DNA of 35,083 nucleotides from Monosporascus cannonballus. Taxonomy: Eukaryota > Ascomycota > Sordariomycetes > Xylariales. Shown here piece by piece: positions 12,407 to 23,827 of this stretch. The notes beneath the pieces were generated by a model. It was not told the origin of the DNA and made no database searches. It saw only the letters and a program-made list of their open reading frames with translations. The stretch spans positions 1 to 35,083 of the forward strand of contig QJNS01000440.1 in the NCBI GenBank assembly GCA_004154925.1, given 5' to 3'. The first letter of the stretch is position 1. Every line of letters begins with the position of its first letter. Made by a program: the position numbers and the translations under genes.

Positions 12407-15400
12407 GTTGTGTTTACCGAGAAAGGTGTATTGGGCGACGATGTATGGATTAGGGCAGGAGGGGAAAGGGGGAAGGGGAGAAAGACAGCGTCAAAAGCAC
12501 AAGGCAACGTGGAAGGAGGGTTAGGAGGAGCGAACGAGAACAGCCAAAAGGAAGAGGAGAGTGGGTGGGGGGGAGGACAAACGGCGGCGGCGGCTTGGTG
12601 GGTCCGGGGGGGCAACAAAGAGAAAAGTCCTAGCCCCGGTTGGTAGTGGCGGGCGCTGTCCTAGGGTTGAGCGAAGCGAAGCGGCAAGGTAGCTCTCCTC
12701 TCACTCAATCAGATGGCCGTGACAGGGATGGTGATCAGGGTTCCAATGGATCCAGTGCTCGACAGTGGCGACTGGCCTTTTCGCCTGCAGGATGACAGGC
12801 TGGAAAATTAATTGCGATATGGGATACAGTAGTAGTAGGAGGCAAAGAGGGAGGCTGCCCGGTTATTGGATTTGGGGGTTGGCCTCAATCTTGGTAGTGG
12901 TGACGGCGGATGGTGGGTGTGGCGATGATGGTTGTGGTGGTGTTCGACACCGCTCGCGTGCGTTCAGCAGGTACGAGTGCTATGAGCCCGAGGAAGGACA
13001 ACAGACGAGCAAATGGGAGACCAGCCGGGAGTTGCGCGCCTGTGACCACACTCAGGTGAATCCAGAGGTTTCGTCTTCCCTTTAGGAACCAATGGAATGG
13101 CTATAACTGCACACACCAGGTACAGTTAAGCGGCAGTGCCGTGCGATATAACGTGCGTGGGAGTATATGGTTGGCTGGCGAGGGGGTACAGAGAGGTACA
13201 AGGTATGATGGTGGTGAGAATGAGGTCAACGGGCGTGCCGTTTCCCAAGAGACGAGCAAAAGAGGGGAAGATTTGCACGGTACGCGTACACGGTACCTAC
13301 TACGTATGACGGGGAGGCGAGGTGTTTCTGCCTGTGATGTGTGCCTATGATGACTCTTACGATAAAGCAGACGAAGAACCTTCGTTGTAAACAAGCTGAT
13401 GAGAGGGCGACGAGTCGGTGTCTGTTGATGGGCTGGCGCCTGGAAATATGCAGGTCGTGACTATTTTGGAAGAAAGTGGGCGTGGCCTGGGAGCGGGACG
13501 ATGCCCAGATGACGCTGAGTCGAGCAGCCTAGGCTTCCAGGGCGCTGGATGTGACCGGTTGATTGCCGTTGGGAACGGATAGGCGGGCTGCTGGCGGGCG
13601 TATGCTAAGGGGGCCGTGAACTCAGCGATGAACAAGGGTTGCCCTCAGTGGGCGTGGAGTCGCTGTGGCTTGAGCGCCTACCTAGACAGGTATGGTAACT
13701 GCCAGTAGGCCGAGTTGATGGGCTTAAAAAGGCTGGCTTGTGTCTGGTAGAGAGATACACTGCACACTATAATAATACCCTGTCTTTTGGCCAGTCTTGT
13801 TCGTCTCATTTGGCGTAGAGAAAGATGTTGGCCAGAGTTTTCAGCCACCCAAAGCGTATAAACCGTGCTGGCGATGACCCGAACTGGTTGGCTAAATTGC
13901 ACCGACGAGACAAGTCGCGCGAGCTGACCGGGTTGAGCCTTCCAGTGGAGAACAGCAGCACTTAAAACCTACTTTTAGGGGTAGGTTGGGCTCACTTGTG
14001 AATTCTAGAGGGAATCAATCGGTGAACCGTTTAGGACTGGTAGTGTTTAGGACTTGGCAGAGCTTCCTATCGCCAGAGAAACATGAAGGGGCGGGACTAC
14101 TCAGGAATAAACATTACGAGTCCGAGATGAAAGGACGAGAATAGGAGATTGCTTCCTGCTATTTAATCCTCCTTCAACCCGGCGGGACATTGAGGAGGAA
14201 CGCAAGCGGCGAATAGAGACACTGATGCTGCATAGAATCCGATTGTTCTGTCCTCGCCTTGGTGTATATGTCCACCTTTATTATACCCTACGCGGCAAAG
14301 ACTTCCAAGGGGAGAGATCAGGCAACGTCAACAGATGATGGCTCCTGCTCTTCGTTGAATCCGACTGGAACACGGTCTTCATTTGTGTCGTCAACGGAGG
14401 CAAATTCGTAATCACGAGGACATTTAAGCCAACTCTCTGGACGCTTCGAAATAGATATGCTCCTCATCCGCGCCCGTACGATGCGACTTTAGAGGGTTCC
14501 ACTTACATGTTAGCTCGCTATCTCGAAAGTGAGAACGGAGTGAGCGGAACAAGCCTGTATCAGATAAGTCTACCAACAGGTTTTTCCCAAACGAGTGACG
14601 TAGGAGCTTTTTTCGGTCGTAATACCAAGACAGCTTGTGGAGAGAAGAGTCGGCTTAATGGGAATTTGTGCTTTGGGAGCGTTGGGTATCAATGCAGCCT
14701 GAGCCTAAAGTGTGATGTGGTGGGGGTTGCCTAATAAGTCAGGCCCCAGCCAATCAATTATGGGCTGGAGTCCGCTGCATGACCTCATGGTTGAGCGTTA
14801 GCGACAAAGGACTGCTGAGACAAATTTACTATCGCTAAAATTTGCAGAGATGGGAGGCCGGAGACATTTCCCCCTGGCCATCTTGAAGTCTCCCGGCGAT
14901 TAAGAATAGAATACGCATAATAAGAGTCACGCCCTATTTGCAACGCCTCGCTGCGCTGCGCTGGGCCTGGGGCGCCATAGGCAATTTTCTTTCTTTTTGC
15001 AGTCTTCACTTAGATGCCGCCTGCACCTGTAGATATTTGATAAACCATAAGTATCGGCGGGGGAATAGTTTCAGAAGCGCGTAGGTACCTAAGCACCGAG
15101 GTAGCATCCTGCTGCGAACTGGTGCTGCATCTGCAAGTATGTCTATCTGTAAACAATAATGGTGCATACGCGTAGTCGTAGTGCCGAGGACACGGAAGTT
15201 ACAATTAAACCCGCGACATCCGTATGCCTGTCAGCCCTTTTCTATTGGTATGCTTGCAGACCGAAATCCCAAGCTGACGGCATCACCACTTGGATTTTCC
15301 TGGCTACCTCAGCGTTCACCCCATGCGGGAGTTGCAATAACTTGAGAATTGTCTAGCAGCATCTGGACAAGCTTAGACGAGTCCGAGGAGACGCTATATT

Positions 15401-15556
15401 CGCTTTTCCACGTATCGTGCTGGATGCGAACTCGACAAATAGTATTGGCACTCGTGTTCTGCATGGCATGGGACGGAACCACACGCCTGGTTTGGGGATT
15501 AGGACCGGTCCGTCCGGGGATTGACCCGGAATTCGACTCGGTCGGTGCCGTGTTCC
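12407..15556. other. RfeG promoter/leader and intergenic DNA
   Basis: The first 250 bp upstream of the RfeG start (12407 to about 12660) are strongly pyrimidine-rich on the gene strand, with C and CT runs and a repeated GCC patch, as in the 5' leaders of many constitutively expressed fungal genes. The start codon follows AAACACAAC, a good fungal context. From 12700 to 15300 no gene is visible. From 15300 to 15556 lies the 3' flank of the polymerase eta gene. A single GTAGGTACCTA word occurs near 15080. Confidence 0.55.
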
Positions 15557-17582
15557 TCAGAACTTGAGCTTGCTCTGTCCTTGCTCGATTTTACCGCGGC
15601 CCCTCGCCGACCTCTTGGATGAAGAGGATGCATGTGCCCCTTTTTGGCTGCGCGAGCCTGCGCTTTGGCTGGCTAATGCGGCCATGCCACGTTCCCCGTC
15701 GTGAAGGTCTTTGGCCAAGTGCCAGTCTAAGTGGTTCTGTAAGGCCTCGGAGGTCTCAAGCTTTGCATCGCAGCGCGAGCATGCATGATCTGAGATTGAT
15801 GCCCGACCCACCCCGGATCTATTCGTGGGGGACCTCGGGGTATCGTTCGTGTCGGCGTCCGCTGAAGCTGGGCTTCCAGAGGGCTCTTTTGCATCGATAG
15901 TATTAAAGGACTCTCCAATAGTATCACCTGAGGTATCCCGCTTGGGAAAGAAGCGTTGGATGTTAGAGCGACCAACACGCCTCTTTTTCTCAGGAGGTTC
16001 CACCACAGGTGATCTCAGTCCGCTTTCGGGCGAGCTAGCTTTTAGCCCCTGTAAATTTCCGCCTTTCACCAGGAAGGAGCTAATGCCCATATTTCCCGTG
16101 ATGCTATCTTCGAAGCCACTGACACTCAAGCTGAGGTTGGCACAGGGCCATACTCTGCCTTCGGCGATGATCTGACCGAGGAGGTTCTTGGCAAGGTCGA
16201 ATAAAGTGGCTTCGTCAAGGATTTTGCCCTGCGGAATGCCGCTTGAACGTGATCGTGTCTGGCTACCATGCCGATGATGTAAATTAAGCGTTCTTGGTCG
16301 GCGTTTATTCTCGAGGACGCCTTCCTCGACCAATCGGGAGAATATATCGGCAGCGAAAATCCGCAGCCACTTGACAGCTTGATCAAAGGTGTTGACGACT
16401 GGTCTGAATGACTTTGCAGACAGCATCGACTTGATCTGCGTTCGCGAGTTCACTTCGCTAGTATCAATGCCGCGGATCGTATTGTAGAGCCACATGCCGG
16501 TGTCATATCCTAGCTTGAGCTTCATCTGCTCTACAGGGACCGACAGCAGCTCCCTGACAGTCTCCGTGTTGAAAGTCGATACGACTTGGTCCCCAAGTTT
16601 CCCTCCTAGATTCCGGATCTTCGTGAATTTCATGTCTGACAGGAAGTGCTGCACGGCACGGTTCCTGATCACGGTTTGCTGGTTGGGCTTCTTGTGACCG
16701 CTACCCAACTTACTGAGCATCTTGTTATTCGCTATCCCTGCCGAGCAGGTGTAACCCAGCCTTCGACGGATCTCGGCTCGTATATCCCGCACAATCTCGG
16801 AACCAATAAGGATAGCTACATCATCCCAATCTGGGTCGGTAGTCTCAGCGTCCGCGTCGTCAAGATCCACAAGCGCGTCCGCTTGCCAGTCTAGAGCGGT
16901 CACGGATGGAAGCGGCAGATTCTCGGTAGGATCATTATGAGATGGTGGGTTTCTCAGCTCCGGGAATCTCTCTACCAGAATAGAATGAACCTGTGCGGAT
17001 AAATCGAGGAAGACCTCATCTATGCTTGCCTTCTCCACCTTCTGCTGATTCTGGGGTAGACACTCCTTGATTAGGGCAAGAATCTTCCTCGACTGGAGCC
17101 TGTAAGGGTCTAATGAGACTTTGTGAGTGCCAATATGATTTGCTGCATCGTCGTGGTAATCCCATTTCTCGTCACCTTCCTTCCAGGTGGCGACATGTTG
17201 TGAGATAAGTTGGGGGCAGAGCTTCTTCGCTTCGGTCACAGTGCAATGCCTGCCGATGCCGAATTTTCGTGCTGGGTAGTTGATGGCAATTAGGCCTTCC
17301 CTGTGAGAGGTGAGCCAATGGAAGTGAGCATCTTCCGGTTGTTTACAAACAAGGCTAGTAGTACCATTGCTGAACAGCTAGAGGTTGATCCTCAGCGATA
17401 CCCAAACGGACCATCTCACATTGAGCGTAGAATGCGTCGAGGTCGATATGCGCTATGACCCTCAGTGGTGAGGATGCTGAGTAAGTCGACAAGAGACTAA
17501 GTTGTCTGTAGGTGAATTGTGACCTACGTCGGCCGCTATCAGAAATTGGCGACGACATATGGAAGGCAAGCGGCGACGACAT
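15557..17582 (-). CDS. rad30: DNA polymerase eta (Y-family translesion polymerase, Rad30)
   Basis: Error-tolerant polymerase that copies past UV photoproducts at stalled forks. Two exons: 17582-17365 and 17300-15557, split by a 64-nt intron (GTACTA...CACAG) inside the Trp codon of LAVQQW, giving 653 aa. The palm carboxylates are present: HIDLDAFYAQCE (Asp47, Asp49) and KASIDEVFLDLS (Asp167, Glu168). The finger arginine/tyrosine block is INYPARKFGIGRH. The helix-hairpin-helix region has AGIANNKMLSKLGSG followed by the little-finger (PAD) domain. Near the C-terminus is a UBZ3 ubiquitin-binding zinc finger with Cys580, Cys583, His596 and His600 (C-x2-C-x12-H-x3-H) and the conserved Asp between the histidines (HLDWH). 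A PIP-like motif SNIQRFF (about 518-524), without the usual Gln, may contact PCNA. A second Met eight residues downstream is an alternative start. Confidence 0.95.
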
Positions 17583-20500
17583 CTTGTGCCTGTCAATATA
17601 TCACTGAAGAGAGCGGCCGGCTTGGCAATCCGATACTTCCCGGCTTGTACATCTTCTGGAGGCGAGGGCTGGCATAATCGAAACAAATATCGGCCGGGGT
17701 TTGACCGGGAAGTAGATCGGAGCCGATGTGGTGTTCGGAAATGCCGCTTGACCGGCAGAAGTGCAAGGTAAGGTTCCTGGTGAGGATCCTGGAAAGAGGT
17801 TGCGGACCGTTTTCATTCGGTCTCGGATTGATGACAGACGCAGGTGATGCACTTATCCGGTAGGTTCCAACTGTCGCCCCGCTTATCGCATCCCGCGGTC
17901 CCAAATGAACTTAAGATCCTCTTCTGCGATGCTCTGCTAAGGTCGTCTCTTAATTCTCTAGGTATTAGGTCCACAGATACCATGGAGTCATTAGATTACG
18001 ATATAAGTCGAGAAAGTTGATTATAGTAGTTGTTGTCAAACTGATTGGTCTTTACTCTACGAGTCACTTGGTCCATCAGTTTGCCGGTAGTCAATCAGGG
18101 GCAGATATCTCCAGAATGTCGAAGACGACCTCTTCTGGTTCGTCCTGTGATATCTGAGAGCCCTTAGATATTCCCCTTGTCCAACAATAGGCATACTTAG
18201 GTCTCATGGAGCAATTAATGGACAATGGGCGTCGCGGGTGACAACAAGACAGGCGCCTCTCTACTGCGACGAGGATCGTCAACAGCTGCTCATCCCACAT
18301 CACTCGCATGGTTCGAACCGCTGTGCATGCAAACTGATGTGATGTACGCTGGGACCCCCACTATCCGCTTTCAGACCCCTATGTTGGTATGCCATCTCCA
18401 AGACGAGGGCCCGGCTAGTTAGTGCATCACCTCTCAATCTTTGTGTATACTCGGTGCGCCATCGTCGTATTCTCGTCCCTGTTACTACAGAGCCTCTCGT
18501 GCCGCTCAACGCATTCCACGCAATACCGGTCCCTCCGTAAAAGTTTACCCTGGGTTGTCCTCCAGTAACGGTCTTTCGCGAATCAGTACGCTTGGGGTCC
18601 CTCGTGGAGTCCTGAAAAGCCGAGAAGACAAGCAGCCGTCTCGAGAGATGTATAGTCAAACTCTCTACTCAGGGGCTTACTATTTTCTACGGCTTGGTTT
18701 AGAAATCTGGACATGGAAGTGAACAGTGCGAATTGGAACTGGAGCGGCACTGGCACTGCTGTGACACCACACCCACTGAAGGAGTGCCATGCTTGGTCGA
18801 ATGGGAGGTTCTTGCATGTTGGAGGCCACGAATATAACTAGGCTAGTTATATGAAAAGCAGAGGTTAGGCGCAAGTTACTGTCCGTAATCAGAATTAGGT
18901 CGTCTGGTTTCAAGCGCTGCTCTCTCGTCTTTTTACACTGGCCACTCCTCCTAACGGCAGACTTCGAGAACTTGATACTGCCAGAACAGACCGAGCAAGT
19001 CGCCGGCCCCTTACGGAACTGGAGTATATAACGCGCATTATCATCTATTAATTTGGAGGAGAACCCGCTGTTCTGTTCAATATCTTCTGCCAGCCACAGC
19101 TAACGAAGCCCTGCCCTATGACGGTAGAGGCTGTCACTGATATGCCGAAGAAGCACGCAACCACGGGAACACGACCCGGCTGATCGTTACCAAATCCGTT
19201 TTGTATCACCAAAAGCCGCCTTGGGAAGTAGTATCGTTACAGTAGCAGTTTGGCCTGCCCAAACTGGAAATAATGAATTGGAATCTAATAGTCAACGGCT
19301 GTTACCAGACTGTCTTCGAAGGCTAGTCTCTCCCTTCCAGGACGTGTGCGATCACAGAAACGCTTCGCTTTCCGTGATAACCCCGATGGGTTTACGAGGT
19401 CGTAGTAAGGTAGCCTCGCATCGCCTGCTACGCATGGTTCAGGTCTGGATCTCCGGTCCCCCAACTACCGGTAGGGCTTAGGGCTGCAACCCAGCTGCTC
19501 GGTCACTCTCGTATAGTTCAGCCCCTCCTGCCTTTATTTAAGATCTGTTACTTAGATCTTCACGCTAAACTTCCCTTTCACATCTCGTAGGAATGGCTAT
19601 CAGTCAGCGTCGACATGCCACCTTCCCTCGTTCTTTGCTCGCAAGTCCAAACGGGTAGAGTTCGGCGCCCCTCGTTGACTGTACGTCATCGACGGGTGTC
19701 CACGCGATGCAACGTAGATGCCCTGAACTCGCCTGTTCGTCTGTACTGGCGATCGGTCGCCACTGTGCTGTGCAGTGGCCGGGTCCTACAGCTCTACTAC
19801 GATACAGGACCTTAGACCCTCAAGTGGGCAATTACCTGTCGCAGGTGTATGGGGTCTAGAGGGTTGGGCATCTTCTAGTTCCAATTTGAACATTTTCTGC
19901 ATTCTATAGTGCTGATTCGGTCAAGTCTTGAGCCGCTGAACGAATGCTAGCCCTGTCCCACCTAAGTCAGGACTACGTCTCTGACCTTCGTTAGACCGAC
20001 TACAGGTAGAATTCATGTAGCACTGTTGGTATAAAATCTCTCCTGCCTAGTGCGATCTCTGTAAAGGGCTCAAGGTGGCGATTTTCGTAAGCCGTACCAC
20101 CGAAAGTGCTGTCTGCTACGACATCATAAACACCATAGTCGAAGGGGTCACTCCCACTTCGTGCTTCGCCCCTATTCAAATCTTCCCTGGAGGGACGGAT
20201 GGGAGCTAGCTGGAAGAGCGATGAATAGCCCTTGGGGCCGATCGCGCTCCATGGTGGAGGCCAGGCTTTTAGAATTACCTTTTTGTTGCCTTGGCCGTTG
20301 GCTTAGCTCCCAAGGACCAAGCTGATCTAAGAGACGTGCCATTTTCGTTTGGGGTTCACCTGAAGCGATCGCCATGCTCTTTTCGTAATAGAACACCGAG
20401 TTGTCTGGTGCTACGCCATTATTTGCTTCCATACCCGGTATAGAGCGCTACCTGTTGAGACGATTGTGTACCGGCAAGCTTGCTGAAGGGCTCTACAGCT

Positions 20501-22398
20501 TCTCCTTTCGGGTCGTCTCCGACCGACCAGAACCCTTAAAGACCTTCGGCGACTCTTGATCGCCGACAGGGTATGCTTTCGAAGGATCAGTCCCTTTTTT
20601 AAGTCTTCATAATACGTCTCACATGTGTGCTGATTCATGAGAACTTCAAACATCGACGACTGGGAGGCCCCCACCCGAAGATGGGCAATTCCGGAGCCTG
20701 TGGCGTTACTCTCGGTCCCGGGCAAGTAGCCGGAATATGCCTAAGATTAGAACAGAGTGTGCGAGTTGAGGTTGTACGGATGTTAGATTTCTGGAGCTTT
20801 GTATCGAGGAAGGACGACTCCAAAGTGCACATTGTCGCAGAATGAGTCAAGTCTAGCGCTACAGTAGCGGGATGATTATGGCTCTCATAAAGAAGGAGAA
20901 TGGAACTTGCGGACCTCTATAAGACCTGATTCAAACCGCAGGTCAGAGAGTCCAAACGGAGAGCCAGGTGTCAAAGCCAGTTCCCCGAGCAAGATCATAG
21001 GGAAAGGTCAGCTTCGTTCAGGAGTACAGCGCCATCACGTTTTGTGTCAAGTTCTTATCCCGCTAGTTATTACAATGCGAGTAATGAAGACAGAGCATAT
21101 GGCCTCCTTCCCCCACCGGACTGGTTGACACGTCGTTGGGGCCGACCAAAACGCCAGGACCGACGAAATAGATCCGGAGGTATCGTCAGAAACTGAGAAC
21201 GTTCAAGAAAACTCCGTTAGCTACACGGACGACAAATTCCAATGTTGCGCGTGCGAAGCGGAAACTCAGTTCCATATACTATGACGGTGCCACCGAGACG
21301 GACTGCCCAGATTGTCATCACAGGAATAAGGGCTGCTGTGCCCCAACTCGGGTAAAGTGAACGTCAATAAAGTAATCGTTAGGAGCCGCATCCGCTATTG
21401 CAGAGTTTAAGCTTGGATAGGGAGCTGGGCCATAGCGGAGGCACATTCATTATGACCAGATAGGGGATGACGGCCGTCGGCGGTGACACAGCAAATCGGG
21501 GAATTTCAACGAACCCGCCTGAAGCTGTGGGGTGGGTGATGTCGTATGGTGGTGTTCTTAGTCTCTCTCCCTTTCCTTCTACCAGGGCACATTAGAATTA
21601 TAAACTTGTCGCAGCCTCCGCTTCCCTCACGTGCATTTGCCGGTGAATCAGTTAAGCTTATCCAGCTAGGCGCAGAGCCCCCTGCCCTGATGGAGTCGGT
21701 GTGTCGCAGCTCTGGGAGCCTTCATATTTTGCGAAGAGTCGGAATTGTTAGCAGATCTATCTGTCTCTCATTCGGCCGATAACTATTCCACATCCTACTG
21801 CCCCTTTTGGAGGGAGGACAGTCGTTCAATGAAGGCAATTACCGTCAGCAGTTGAGTCTTACTCGTACATAACGAACGGTCCTCCCCGCAAAGTTAGGGG
21901 AGCGGATCCTGACACACCCATGTACAACATACCTTCCTTCTAAGGCGAATAGATTCTAAAAGTAGCCGGTATCAGGGGCGGATCCTAACCGGTGCAAGGG
22001 TTGTTGGTTCCTGAAATCGTATATCACGTCTCTTGGAGGGGACCGAACGGCTTTTCGCTCTTGCCTGTCAGTTCTACGCTGCTGAACATCAGTCGAAAGG
22101 GATCTGCCGAATGTGTGAAGTCGTGAGGTCGGCATGCGGCCCAAGCTAGTTGCAGGTGAGCGAATGAAATATTATGCTATCGGGGTACTCCCCTGAGGGA
22201 TTGCACGTAAGTTACTTCAGGTAGATTTTTTGAAATCGAACGTGTTGCACAAATGAAAGCACGATTACTCATTAAGGATACAAGTGTATGTATGCTCCCG
22301 CTGCAGCCATTGCATACCCGTACCAATGCCCATGTATCCGCCGGACCCCAAGACACAGCCAAACGCCACCATGCCCAGGATATCATTTACAACGGTGA
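17583..22398. other. 4.8-kb region without a supported gene
   Basis: Upstream flank of the polymerase eta gene, then balanced-composition DNA with no recognised gene, RNA or intact transposon. Two adjacent minus-strand frames at about 20411-20725 and 20172-20432 look mildly protein-like (EDLKKGLILRKHTL; NSVFYYEKSMAIASGEPQTK). The first has no ATG near its start and the two are in different frames, so they are not called. Near 19540-19560 an AAGATCT/AGATCTT inverted repeat has a short spacer. A TATATAA-like site near 19025 is not followed by a convincing ORF. Confidence 0.5.
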
Positions 22399-23827
22399 TT
22401 AAGCCCTCTGGCTCCCAATCTGTCTCATTTCTAACCCGGCGCCGCCCTCTGCGACATTCCGGCTTAAGCCATACCGAGCACGGATGTCGACGAGGACGGG
22501 GCCCATCGGGTAGAAACTCTCCCCGTTTTCGTGATTGGCACATGGCGACTTGCGTATAGGCAACAACCAATCGATAAAGTTGGTCCCCATCACCGATTTC
22601 CAGTTCTCCCAATAGCCGAGATGCCATGGATTCTCGCCGGGCTCTGTCTTGAGGATTGCAAAAGTACGAGTCGCGAGGTCGTCGCGTGGGTCTGGGCTAG
22701 CACCATTTGCTCGTCCCCCAGGACCGCTATTATCAGTGGCACGGGGCCTGGACCTCCTGTTTGCTTCGCCGTTTATACCTAGTTCCAGCTTTGGCAACGG
22801 GTAGGTCACGGTCGTGAAGCTATCTGTCGACCGAGGCCCGTGGGGAACTCGAACCGCCAACTGGTGAACTTTGCGTCGAGCTCCCAACATGTCGACATTA
22901 GTCATGTTTAGGAAGACGTAGCGCATGGACGTCACCGTCATAAGGAAATTAAATATGCCAAAGAACGCCGCTATAGCGATGCCGGCTACCAGGTGCCGAA
23001 GCGAAGGGGGCTTGCGGCCTACACGTTGCTCACGTAGTTGATTTGCGAGGCACCAGGCCGTTACGACAAGAACCAATGCACAGTAACATGTGGCGTAGGT
23101 GGTAAATTGGACGAAAAACTTGAAAGCTTGAACTTGTCAGCCTATCGTGCCTCCTAGTACGAAGCGATGTGTCACCTGGCGCAACTCACAATTCTCACCA
23201 ACCATCCCACCGACCCACGGGCAATAATGATCCATGCGGTATACACATCGAGCAATCTCGCTGCTGTGATGCACCCTATCCGGTTTCCAGTTGCAACACT
23301 CCGAGCACCACTTTGGTCGGCCATCGCTCTCGCAGACGAACACGTCCTTCGTATAGAACTGTTCTAGTCCTGGACTATCAGGATCCAGATCTGGTCCTGC
23401 ATGGTAGGCATGACCTTCGAGGTCTCCTGGTGGATGCGAGTTCTTCCTCTTTCTTCTATGTTTCCTTTGCCGCTCGACTGCCAGCGGCCCCAGCGGAACG
23501 ACACCACAGTCGAAAGCAATGGTAAGGTATGTTCGTAGGTAAGTTGCGATCATAAACAGGAGGAATATGAAGTGGAGGACTAGGATCACAATTGCGACAG
23601 CTTCGTCTTCATGTCGCGGGCTGAGCAGGTAGCGGACTAAGGCTGGTTAGCATCGTTGGCTGATCGTTGGTTTCCCGCTCGGAGAAAACAGGAACGTGGG
23701 ATCGCGGCTCACCACAGACATGCACGACGATGACGTACGTGCCATATCCGACAGCGGCAGCCAGCACGAGGGGGATTATGCGGGTAGCCCAGCGCGACGC
23801 GGCTTTGGTACTTTCCACTTCAGGCAT
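22399..23827 (-). CDS. pfa5: Palmitoyltransferase Pfa5 (DHHC-family protein with a DHYC active site)
   Basis: Integral membrane protein S-acyltransferase that attaches palmitate to cysteines of target proteins. Three exons: 23827-23713, 23636-23190 and 23126-22399, giving 429 aa. Introns have GTGAGC/TTAG and GTGAGT/CAAG borders. Four membrane segments are visible: about residues 16-37, 51-75, one starting at FKFFVQFTTY after the catalytic domain, and one around GIAIAAFFGIFNFLMTV. The cysteine-rich domain (about 149-190) contains KPDRVHHSSEIARCV and RMDHYCPWVGGMVGEN, with Cys177 as the predicted acyl carrier. DHYC replaces DHHC, a variant that from memory also occurs in yeast Pfa5 and Akr1. 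The cytosolic tail is unstructured and contains NPWHLGYWENWKSVMG, resembling the conserved tail segment of Pfa5 proteins. Substrate is unknown. The family assignment is firm; the Pfa5 subtype rests on DHYC and the tail. Confidence 0.9.

Noticed and set aside
20172..20725. Adjacent minus-strand frames of 86 and about 104 codons that look mildly protein-like
   Set aside because: They are in different frames, the longer starts without ATG, and no splice pair joins them.
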